Part shown: positions 47,501-59,500 of the stretch, piece by piece | Numbering within the stretch: the first letter of the stretch is position 1 | Layout of the letters: each line of letters starts with the position of its first letter | Source of the DNA: Henricia sp. BOLD:AAB3569 | Taxonomy: Eukaryota; Echinodermata; Asteroidea; Spinulosida; Echinasteridae | Direction: 5' to 3' | DNA length: 64,000 nt | Assembly (NCBI GenBank): GCA_037783545.1 | Contig: JBBELK010000515.1 | Span: forward strand, 310,001-374,000 | The notes under the pieces: generated by a model | Databases searched by the model: none | The model's input: the letters and a program-made list of their open reading frames with translations, nothing else | What the model was told of the DNA's origin: nothing | Program-made: the position numbers and the translations under genes

Positions 47501-50500
47501 TGCAATTTATAAAAAATGATTTGAAGGCCATTTTAATGATGGCAAATGGCACATGTTGGGTGTAACAGGGGACACCAAAATATCTCACATTTGGACCTAT
47601 AGTTTATGGAAACACCACATGCGCGTTTAAAGGCACAGGCTCGTCAGCAATGCGCGCGCGCCAAATTCGTGCCACGAATTACGCAGCTCCCTAAAAAAGG
47701 CATGGAGCTGCGTATTTCGTGGCATGAATTTGGCGCGCGCGCATTGCTGACGAGCCTGTGCGTTTAAAGGGCAATCTGATATATTGATGTTGGGGCATTT
47801 TTCCCTCTTTTCGTGCTCCCAGTTCGATGCAGACTACATAGAGTTTCGCTCCCTCATGGACAGCGTTCACTCCCAGCTGCAAGGATTCGTGGATTCCTGG
47901 TTTGAAAAACCACTCAGTGTAAGTCATTTTTTTCTTCTGAACTTCGTGAAAAACTTTTTGTAACATTGAGGGCAAATACATTCCAGCTGCCCACTGTAGG
48001 GTTCTGACCAATCATTCTGCACCAGCAAGCTTGGTGGTCGAGTGTTTAAGGTGTGTCTGCTCTAGGAGGTCATGGGTTCGAATCCCACCCAAGCACTTTT
48101 TTTGAATTTGTTAATAGCACGTGTCACAGGAATATATAGTGCATACAGCATTGTGTGTATTTTAGTCCCAATACATCATTTGCACTTTATGAGTTAACAA
48201 GAAAACCCTGACTTAAAGGCACAGGCTCGTCAGCAATGCGCGCCCGCCAAATGTGTGCCACGCAATACGCAGCTCCATAGCAAAGGCATGGAGCTGCGTG
48301 TTTCGAGCACGAATTTGGCGGGCGCGCATTGCTGACGAGCCTGTGCCTTTAAAGTGTTAACAGCAATGATAAACACCGCATAATTTTTACTGTGTAATAT
48401 GTTACGTTTGTGGGAAAAATTAACAACTAAATGTGATTTAAAAAAAAAATGTCTACAGACAGTTTTATTTTGCCATTCATTCAACACAAAAACCATGCAT
48501 GGATTTTAAGTTTTTCTGAAGTATTACTGCATCTATGTGGCTACAATTTCTACAAGTCAGGTTATCAACATTATTCTTTGGTTATGTAATGCTGTTCCTG
48601 TTTTTATACGTTTTCCAATCACGTTGTCTGTCTTTAAAGCCCTTTAATCTTTATTCCTGTCAATCTTTTAAACAGACTGAGAAAGCCCTCGACCTCCTGA
48701 CCAAATTTGAGAAGATCTCCGGCTCCCATCTTTCACTAACCGACAAGTACATGAAGGTGCTGACCAACTACGGCCGCGACCTGGAGACCATACGCAAGCT
48801 GTACCAGAAGGGGAAGGACGAACCGCCGGTCATCCGTAATATGCCGCCGGTGGCTGGCAAGATCACGTGGGCACGGCAGCTTTATCGCAGGATTGATACG
48901 CCAATGAGAGCGTTCAAGAAAAAGCCGGAAATACTCAGAGTAAGATGTTATGCACACAGCTCCAATCATGTTTTATATAGACCTTTTCAAGGACTCCTTA
49001 CCTGTACACATCTGCCATAGCTGGGATGCAGCTCAGTACATGGACTGTGCGTTTTGTGGTGTCAAAAAAGCACACATCCATGACGCGTGAAATGCACTCT
49101 TTACACACACACAAGCTTCATAAAAAAGGTTATGATAGGAAAAAGATGATAAAATGTGCAGAGAATTTCAAGTGGAATCGTGGCTTATTTTCACCCCTGT
49201 GTCGCCCGAGGCGTGTTTCAGGCCTAAAGTCCCCTCTGATTTTACATTATTTGGTAATTTATAGTCAATGTCAGTAATTTGTATTTTTTCCCACCAATCT
49301 CTAGACCCAAGAAGCCAAAAAGATCATACGGAACTTCAACAAGATGGCCGCAGTGCTCTTGGAATATGAGGTAAAAATAATACAGTTATCACCACCCCCC
49401 TCCCCCCAATATTTATTTTATTCGGCAAATTTATGGTACAGTCTGCAAATTCATGGTGCTGTCGGCAAAAAAAATTAAAAAAATTAAGAGTAATAAAGGC
49501 ACAGCTATATCGGCAATGCTATTACGGCGCTGGTAATATCTATATTCTATCGGCACTAGTTGTCCCGCGAGGGTGCTCATCCGTTCACCAGAACCCCCGC
49601 TGAGCGACTCCCCAAAGGCCCAGCAGCTGTCGGCAAAATTTGGTCACACCCCCAAAATCAAAATGGTCTAGCTGCGCCGCTGGCCACCTGCCTAAAGTGG
49701 CTTCATTTGTTTGGTCCCAAGTCAGTAGAACTTTGGTATTGTGGCCATGGGCACTAGGATCTCTGTGTGTACAACCCTATGGCAGTTGAACCTGGATAAT
49801 CTAGCCATACACAAAATTAAAATTGCCTCAATGAACCAAGCTACTGTGTGAAATTCCAATAGGAGCTTAAAAAAGTATCCAAATTATTACCTGTCCAATT
49901 TCTGACTTGTTTTCAGCTGCTGTACCACCGTGGCTGGTTCCGTGCCGTCGACACCATCCGATCAGGCCTTAACTCATCTCTACTGGTCCGTCACCCTGAA
50001 ACCAAGGAGCTATTCGTCAACTTCGACCCTCAAGTCTTGGAGTTGATCTCAGAGGCCAAGTACCTGAGCAAGATGAATCTTGAAATCCCCGAGTCTGCTG
50101 GAGTGCTGATCTTGAAGGAGTCGGAAATTAAGGCCAACTATGTTGCGTAAGTTATGCACAGTTAACTACATTTAAAAAAATTGCAATTTGGAGGCTTTCT
50201 TTCAACCTTGTGCATATAATTTTTTGTTTTAATCATTCTAACACTAAGGCTTATTGCATTAAAAAATAATTAGGGTGAGTTGGTGTAAACCTTTTTTCTT
50301 GCTCTAAATTTTCTCAGCCAAAAATATTAGGGTAGAATGATGGTAAATTTTTTTTTTAACGGATCTTTGGATTGTAGCTTTGGATATTTCACTCTCGGTC
50401 CATTTTTTTTTTAATTCATGTTTATAGCTTTTATACAAATGTAATATGTTCTTAAGGAGTTTTTGAGAAATTTCAGAGGCCCTTTTCTCCATTTGTTTTC

Positions 50501-53500
50501 CCCGAAACCCCTGGTTCACAAACGTATTTTGTTCCATTTCTTGTCGAAATTTGTTCCTATCGCCAAAATTTCAGACATCTTTAGAAAGCTTGTTTAAGGC
50601 TCTTTCAGAAGAGCAAAAAAATCTCATTTTTCCCCCTAAAAATTGACCCATGTGACTAGTGTGTGGGTAGAGTGTCTTTTAAAATAATATAAACTGTGGT
50701 TCTTCCAGGAAATTTGAATACTAAGAGGCCGCCCAACGTTGTCAACATTTTCACGGTTCTACAAAGTGTAGGAAGGGAGGAGGGGGGTCGAGGGCTGCGT
50801 AGGACTTTACAAGTAGTATTTTTTGGGGGGTGGGGGTCTTGAAAAATACTACGCTCTCTAGAACTGTGAAAACGTTGACAAATTTAGACGCCCCATGAAG
50901 TGAAAATGTCAGCCCTTGTGAGTTGTCTACTAAACCCAGTGAACCGTTTCCCTGCGCTTTAGCAATGGAAGTTTCAGGTTACCAGCGAATGTTTAGACCC
51001 AATTACCATGGCATCTGATGTCATACTCTATTAATTTTTAAAGTGAATTTGTTTTCCTACTTATTAACAGGCTTGTTGAGCTTCTGCAGGAGTATGACCG
51101 CATCGTATCCACCATTCCAGCCCTAGTCCTCCCCCTCATGTCCCCCTTCAGACGTCGTGTTGAGGACGCCCTCAAACCAGGCCTAACCAGTCTCAACTGG
51201 ACCTCGCTCAGTCTTGACCAGTGTAAGTAAAAAATTGTTGTGCAGTTTGCCATTAAACAATAAACAAATAAACCCTATTCACATGGAAGGGTAGTTCAAT
51301 CGTGTTCCTTGAATCTTTTCTATCGGATCAAAACTGCTATTTGGAAAGGTGCCAGCTATGTATGCATTTCAAATCTGAGTTTGGTGAAATCGACCCCAGG
51401 GGTGTTGTTTAGATCTTTCCGAGATCATTTAAATAAAGCAAAAAGGATTAAGCCAATGATAATGAAGTCAGATTTTTAATCGTTTATTTAACACTTTTAG
51501 CAAGGCTTGGAATGGACACATTGTACTAAGGAATATTTATACACACACACCGTGGACAAGACCTGATTTTGAACTGAAGAGTGTCTCATGCGTACCACCA
51601 ATTTTGCTGATTTGTCACTTTTATAATATGGGTCATTCTATAAATTTGGGGTCCAACGTGTGACATTTTTCTGTCCCCGTTACACCTGACGTACTGCTAT
51701 TTGCCATACAAGTATCATTAAAAATGCCTTCAAACCATATTTTTATGAATTGTATTTTATGTAATCACTCTTTGAAATAGAAGGCATTTAAAGAATATGT
51801 CCTGAATTTACAAAATACAACATTTTACAAGATGTCAGATGTAACGGGGACAGAAAATGTGGACCCCAAATTTATAGAATGACCCACATCTATTAATTGA
51901 AACAATTAATGACCCTGTTGAAAAGTACTTTATAACATTGCAACTTCTGATTCAAAATCTGTAGAGATATGGTTATTTCAGGTCGCTTGAAATTTTGACA
52001 CTCTGGTTGAGAGATATTTCATGTTATTTTGAAACACTCCTTTTACAGACATATCCAGCACGTACAAGGAGCTTAACTTCCTGGAGCACTTGACGAAACA
52101 AATCTCAGATCTTCTAGACTGTCGCATCGAGCAGGTCCTCAAGGACATGTCCTGCACTGCACTGTGTGATTTGCCGGAAGCCGAACCCACAACCACCATG
52201 GATTTCCTGGCAAACACGGAGAAGACATGCAAAGAAGCGTGTGAACAGCTCTCAAGGTACAAAAGTCATTCAAAACGTTCTAATCCTCACCTAGAAAGCA
52301 TTAGAGGAGAATATTATTAGGAAAATAAAAGTGTGTTTTGCCAGTCTTAAACTATATGTTTAATACCGGCTGGGGACCTGGCGGGCTGATAATGGCCCGA
52401 GTCGTAAATTCATCAATACCTTTTTGTGTAAATCATTAAAACTCCCAAAATTCTGCAACAATAAATGTCCCAGTTTGGCCAGTATTTTTCTACATACGTA
52501 GTATGCGTTGTTCAAAGTGCTGTGCATTGAGTTGTTTTTGTTCGATCGCGTGCATTGCCCGCGTGCTCACTGCTGTATGCTCACACGGCGTGTAAACTAC
52601 ACTGCATCACATTTGTTTTCGGGCAGGTGCGGTTTTTGTGTGTGTGTGCGCGTGTTCCATTCACACTGAAACTGACTAGGGCACGGCCGCAGCCAGGCTA
52701 AAAAGTGTTTAAGACTGTGCCTTTTTTGTCTGTTTAAGACTGGCCACGTGACGTGCTTTCAGCCAATAGGGATGCGTAAAATCTTGCATTACATTTCAAC
52801 ATAGTCACTCCAAATGGAAGGCCATATCTCAGTCAGTTTTTTTTTATATTTTCATGAAATTATTTAAGGTAAGTTCAGCATTATCTAAGGTTAAAATTGA
52901 AATGCAAATTATACTCTGACTGGAAGATTGGGAAGGCTGATAAATGTAACATATTTTATCGGTCAGTAACGGGTATGACCACCATGTGGCAAGGACTGCA
53001 GCAGCCTCCGCAAGAGCCGCTTAGGCAGTGTGTGCCACTGTGTCTAGAGTGTACCTGAGCTCCTCCAATTCTAGGGCTTTTTTGAGACACATGGCTACAG
53101 AGGTCAGCTCATCTTATCAGGTTGAAACCCAACAAAACGGGTTTTCTGAGAGATCTTAACTGCAGGATTTTCCCAGAAACAAGAAATATGATTGCTGTAG
53201 GAATCACTTTGTTCAAATAGGTCTTCTTAGACCTAGAGGAAATCACTTAAAAGCGATTTCAAAGTGATTGGTCGATCAGTGCCTTATTATCTACAAGCTC
53301 ACTGTATTTTCAAAAAAACTTCTGTTTTGATTAAGAGTTGATATTTTATTATTTTAATTTCATTTTTTGGGGGAGATTATAGATTCATAAAATACACTCG
53401 GCAGCATTCTTGAAGATTTCGCAGACGCAGTTGCATATATCTTTTTGTTTTTATTTTTCTATTGTCAGACAAAGCAAGGCTGTTGAGAAGGCTGTACAGG

Positions 53501-56500
53501 ACCTCGTGGATACACTCAAGACTAACCTGAAAGAGAACGAACGTCGTAATCTGTATGATCACTACCCCTGCCTGACCCCTGACTCCAAGCACAAACGCTG
53601 CCTGGAATGCCTGCCCTGTTGCTTCTACACCATGCTGGGCAGTTTCAGTCAGAGGAACACGGACGCACTCATCAAGTGTAAGTTATCAAGCTTAAAGGCA
53701 GTATACATGATTGGTATCTCGAAAATCAGAAATATTCACAGATTTACGCCTAACTTACACAATATAAACATGATGACCCTAGAAAACTTACCCTGAAATG
53801 GTTTTGTCTGAAGTGCTATAGCCTTTGAGAAATAAGCAAAACAATTAGTTTTCGTCTCGCGAGACGTAAAATCATTTTGCCCCAAAACCATTTTGCCCTA
53901 GACCACTTCGCCCTGAACCACTTCGCCCAAGTGCCATTTCGCCCCCAAACCACTTCGTCCAAACACTACTTCGCCCAAAAGCCACTTCACCCCAAAACAA
54001 CTTCGTGCACAGGCCGTGGTTCAGGGCGAAGTGGTTCAGGGCGAAGTGGTTTTGGGGCGAAATGACTGTACACCCTTTTTTGACTGTTTTCTCAAAAGTT
54101 AGGCGAAGTATGGAGCTGGTTTTTGCTCAGGTTGGTTTTTATCATGAATATCTTCCATCACATAGGGGATAAAACTATTTGTAACAGTTTACCAATCATG
54201 TATACTATCTTAACAATTTTGGGATATCATTAAATCATTTCCAGCTGTCTTTTTGTTTGTGCTTTGCCAAATTAATTTTGATCTCGGCTGACCATTTTCA
54301 GGCACCCGCTTGTCCCTGGACGCCATCAAACGTCGCCTCCAGACCTCGCCCAACAAGTACACCCACCACGGCGCCCATGAGAGCGAAGACGATAAAATCC
54401 CGCTCTTCACGGCCAACATCGTGCTGTCCATTCCCTCAATCGTGTTACGCCCAAGCCTGGACGATATTCAGCAAACCGTCAATAAGGCTGTTCAAGTCAT
54501 ACTGAGGATGGCCCAAGATATCCCACTGTGGGTGCACACCATCATCAGTCAAAAGGCTGCCATTAAGGTTAGATCAGGGCTGCATCTCACTTAAAGGCCC
54601 AGTGGATCATTTGCAATGACCCCAAAAAGTAATCGATGAGTTTACAGGGGAAAAGTTCTGAAAGTAAAGATTGAATTAATAGCAACTATCCAATGAAAGG
54701 TTTCCGCTCAAAATTATATAATTTTACCAGAAAATAATCTGTAAAGATGAAATTATTTAGATCGTTTGCAAACGATTTACTTATTTTTGGTTTGCATCTA
54801 CGCGGTCCAAAATGCATGGGCGCTGTGTACTGCGTGTGCGTGTTCCAACGCAATGCATTTTTATGGATCGCGCGCACACGCAGTATATGATGTGTGCCAC
54901 AGAGTGCATGACGCAAGCCACATAGTACGCGATTAACTGAATGAATATTTAAAACACCCCGCCAAGACCAGGAAAACGCATATGGATTTTCAAGGTTTTT
55001 TTAAACGTGGTACATTTGACAAAGCTGAAATTTCTTCGGATGAGTTTGTTGATGTCTTTCTTTTGATTTATAATGGTTTTATTTGCAGAATCGCTCAAAA
55101 ACCGATCATCTACAGGGCCTTTAAGGCCGCCGTACACGAGAGCTATCTGCTGAGCATTTGTGGCCATTTGCTCAGCACTTGGCCCCTGCCAAGGTCACTG
55201 CACTTTTGCTGGATCCGCCTTTGTGAAAGTGAAAGTGCGGTGACATTGACAGGGTTTGCGCGCTGTCTTCATATCACATGAATAGGGATGGTTTTTTATT
55301 GGCCAGTTACATTCATTTTAGCTCAGCATTTGGCTCAGGTTTCCCGCACACGGTGAGATTTTTTGATGGTATGTTCAGCATTACACTACCCGTCAAAACT
55401 TTGGAAACACCTATTATTTTGTTTATTCATAATAAAACAAGCTATTAAAGCAAACGGAGGTGTAAGGGGTATCTGGAGAGAAAGCAGTCATCTGGAGTGC
55501 TGTCCATCATGGAATGGCCTGCCCAATCTCCTGATCTCAATTCCATTGAGCTGCTCTGGGAGGAGTTGGATCGTAAGGTCAGAAAGAAATGCCCAACCAG
55601 CCAAGAAAACCTCTGGAGAGTGTTAAAAGAGGCGTATTTCCACTGAATGTTTGGAGAAACTGACAATCAGGATGCAGAGATTGTGTGTAGCTGTCATAGC
55701 TGCTAAGGGGTGATTCTTTGATGAACACTAAGTTTAGCCGTTTCTTTAAGCATGCTCTCCAATTTGTTGATAAAGCCCACTGCTGAGGCCGAAGATGGCA
55801 CTAAAATTAACATGTATGTATTGCTTTTTGTTAGAATACACCCACATTTGCTTTCACAAAATTAACATTCACAAAATTAACATTCACAAAATTATACGTT
55901 TTCTTCTCAAAAACCTGAAACTTTCAAGGTGTTTCCAAAGTTTTGATGGGTAGATTCATAAAATAAACTTTATTCAAGTTTTTGCAGACACGGTCACATA
56001 TAAAACCCCATCATTATAATTATCACCCCTTTTCAGGAAATGGAAGAGGCAAAAGACGACAAAGATGCCGACAAAGTGCCCATGCTCCCAATTACCCAGA
56101 AGCCTTTGCACAAGGTCATCGGCGAACACAAGGACGTAGTGAAGGTGGTCATTCCGCTTAACAACATGATCAGCAACAGTAAATCTCAATGTCAGAAGGT
56201 AGGACATTGCTTAGCAAATTACACTACAAGCCACAATGGGTTGTATTTGTAAAAATATACGTAGTATTTGCTTTTACCTGAGCTGCAGTCGAGTCCACAC
56301 TTTCGGAGCCTGAGTCCGAGTCCAGCATATATCAGAGTCCTCACCTATCAAGTTTTTCACATATAACCCCCATTCTTCAACAACTCCACTGGCTTCCCGT
56401 TAAATTCAGAATCATGCATAAACTTATGCTCCTCACGTATCGTTCACTGCATAACATCTCTCCCCCATTTTTGTCCACACTATTAGCTCCATACCAGCCC

Positions 56501-59500
56501 AGTCGTTCAGGTCTTCGGTCTGCTAACTAAAATCTTCTGGCTGCACCGAGATCGTATAGGTCCTGGGGAGACAGATCTTTCCATATATCTGCCCCACATC
56601 TGTGGAACTGTCTCCCTGTAGATATCCGGTCTAGTACATCACTCATTTCATTCAAAACTGCACTCAAATCATACTTTTATAATCTTGCCTACGACACCAC
56701 ACTCTAATTTTCTTTTCTTTCTCCAGCGCCATGAGCACCTACTTTTTGGGTGGATGTGTGCGCTATATAAATATCCATTATTATTATTATTATTAGTCTT
56801 GACAACCGGTTGCTATCCGCCATTACTGTGTCCATACTATGGCATGCCAAAGCGAAAATAATTCAACTGATTTAATTTACGTCCCTCCAGTGTCTCCATA
56901 CATATACAGACAATAGAAGCCATATTGTTAAAAGCCATTTATAGCTCTGTACACACGTGCATTCTATAACTCAGCCCCTATAAATATAAGCGATACTTTA
57001 TATGTATTTTTCCCCCAGGTTTTGGACAGCTTCAAAGATTTCAACGAGTTGTGGAGAGAAGAACCAGATGAAAAAGTGACTGAATTTATGGCAGGGAAAC
57101 CACTACTGTCTGAGATTGAAGCACAGATTAAGTACTATCAGGTATGTCAAAGATTTCTTAAAGGATTTGTGAAGTGAACATTAAAATAAAACAAGCTGGT
57201 TTTATACACAAATCAAAGGATCAAACTGCTGCAGACAAAGGGGCAAACTCAAATTTGTTTTTATTTCAGAAAGAAGTGACCTTTTCTCGACTTCAAAATG
57301 TTCATGACAGGTGGGGGTGCTGTTTAAAGCTAGTCATGGAGGGGAACCCACAGTTGAAAAACAAAGAAAAAACATTGCATTTCAAACAGTAACAGTACCC
57401 CACTGATCCATTTTTGGCTCAAACAAACTTGTCAGGATTGTTGCAAATGACATACTAAACAAACTCAGTAAACTGATACAAGAAGCCACTGAAAATGACA
57501 CCAACATTTGTACACAAGTCTATGGAGAATTCCTCTGTTAACCTGAGATGACATCACCGCTATTAAATTCTCTGAAATTGATTGAAATGTGTAAAACATA
57601 TCACGGCAACTGACGTTACATGTAATGTTAGAAACCGTAAAAAATGCCCAGGAGGGCGCCCTTTTAAAAATGACTGTTCACACGCATTTATATATTTTCA
57701 TTTTCAATAATTTTTTCTGATAAAAAGATATCATTTCGGGTGAAAACATCACATTAGACAGTTGAAGCCACTTCTATCTTTAATTTGAGTAAGGTTTTCT
57801 AGTCAAAATTCTGTACTTAATCTGGTTTATTTCTGATTCACTTTTGGTTCTAGCAACTTGAGATAACCATCGAGGAGAGCCCGGCCAGTTACCGCATCGG
57901 CTCAGTCATCTGCCTGACCGAAAAACTCAAGGAAGCCTTGATTGCCGAAACAAAAGCCTGGAAGTGGGCCTTCGGCAAGGCGCTGAACGCGAAAGGCTCG
58001 GCCGACATGACCGACATCTTCGACTTCATCGACAACCTTCAGAAACGACTGGCTCGTCCAATCAAGGACCTCGATGACGTGCGCGGTGCCATGGCGGCAC
58101 TCGCGGAGGTTCGCGAGGCCGAGATACGCATTGATATGACCATCGGGCCTATTGAGGAGTCCTTCGCGATGCTGAACCGATATGAACTGTTGTTTCAGGA
58201 CGGGAATGCGGAGAAAGTTGATAGTTTGTCTTATAGCTGGAAGAATCTTAACAGTCAGGTAAGTTTTATTACGACATTACTGTACAGGGTGGATGAAAAA
58301 AAAAGAAACCGAGATATTATCGCTAATTGTGACTGAAGTAGGGCACGTATGAATGAACGGGAGATATCATCTGTTAGGGTGGAATCTCCTCTTTAAAATG
58401 ACACCCTGATCATGTCATTATGTTTCCGGTTGACTGAGCATGCAGTGATCAATGTTATGCAAGGGTCTAGTTATGGATTTGCGCTACTTTCTTTAATGCA
58501 TGGCATAGCCTGTTTGGACGCCGGACCAAGTATCCAGTAGCCAAGGACACCTCGGTAAAAATGTTAGTGGGGAAAAACCTGCATTTTCTTAAACAGAACA
58601 TTCAGTCCTACATGAGAATGCAGCGAGTTTTTGTTGAGTCCAAGGTCTGGGCGAAGGAGAACTGGTCGGAAATCCGACAACATTAATGCAATTCAGCAAG
58701 CCCTGCATGCAGCAAGGAGAACGGAGCAGTCATAGACAAAACCATGGCCCTAACCATGTTCAACACAATTGTTCGGTGGTACCCTTTCAAAATTGTGGCT
58801 CGTAAGACATCAACTGCTTTCTGGCGATCTTCAGAGGCATCTTAGGTTTAGCCAATGGATACTTGATCGTCCAAACAGGCCATACCATGGTTCAGGCCAT
58901 GACTGGGCGCCATTGAAGAAAGTGGCGCAAATCCCAAACTAGACCCTTGCATAACATTGATCACTGCTCAGTCAACCGGAAACATAATGACATGATCAAG
59001 GTGTCATTTTAAAGAGGAGATTCCACCCTAACAGATCATATCTCCCGTTCATTCATACGTGCCCTACTTCAGTCACAATTAGCGATAATATCTCGGTTTC
59101 GTTTTTTTGATCCACCCTGTATAGTGTAGTTTTCAATAAATCTCTGTCAAGTCTCGATTTAAGTCTTAAGTCCTTAACAGCAAATCTCAACTGAACTTCC
59201 AGGTGAAAATTAATTTTCTATTTCAAGTCCTTGTAATAAATATATTCAGCGTTTTAAGGCCTTTTGTCGATAACTTTATGAAATTGCTCATGGTATAGCC
59301 ACAGACGTAAAATATCCACAAAGATATTGTTGGACATAAAATATCCACAAAGGTCTGTGGCTATACCATGAGCAATTTCATAAAGTTATTTCAAGTCCAT
59401 CTGTGGCACTTGAAATGTGAACAAATTAATTGTATCACGCAAGAAAAATTATTTGAAAATTTGCCACATAAAATCCTGGAATAGGATGAGTATCTTAGAA

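Noticed and set aside
48030-48096. Possible functional tRNA gene
   Set aside because: A- and B-boxes and the acceptor stem are fair, but D and anticodon arms do not fold well and SINE-like relatives exist in the window.
55363-55626. Open frame of 87 codons taken as a host gene
   Set aside because: It contains the Tc1 transposase signature WPAQSPDLN and ends between Tc1-type inverted repeats, so it is a transposon remnant.
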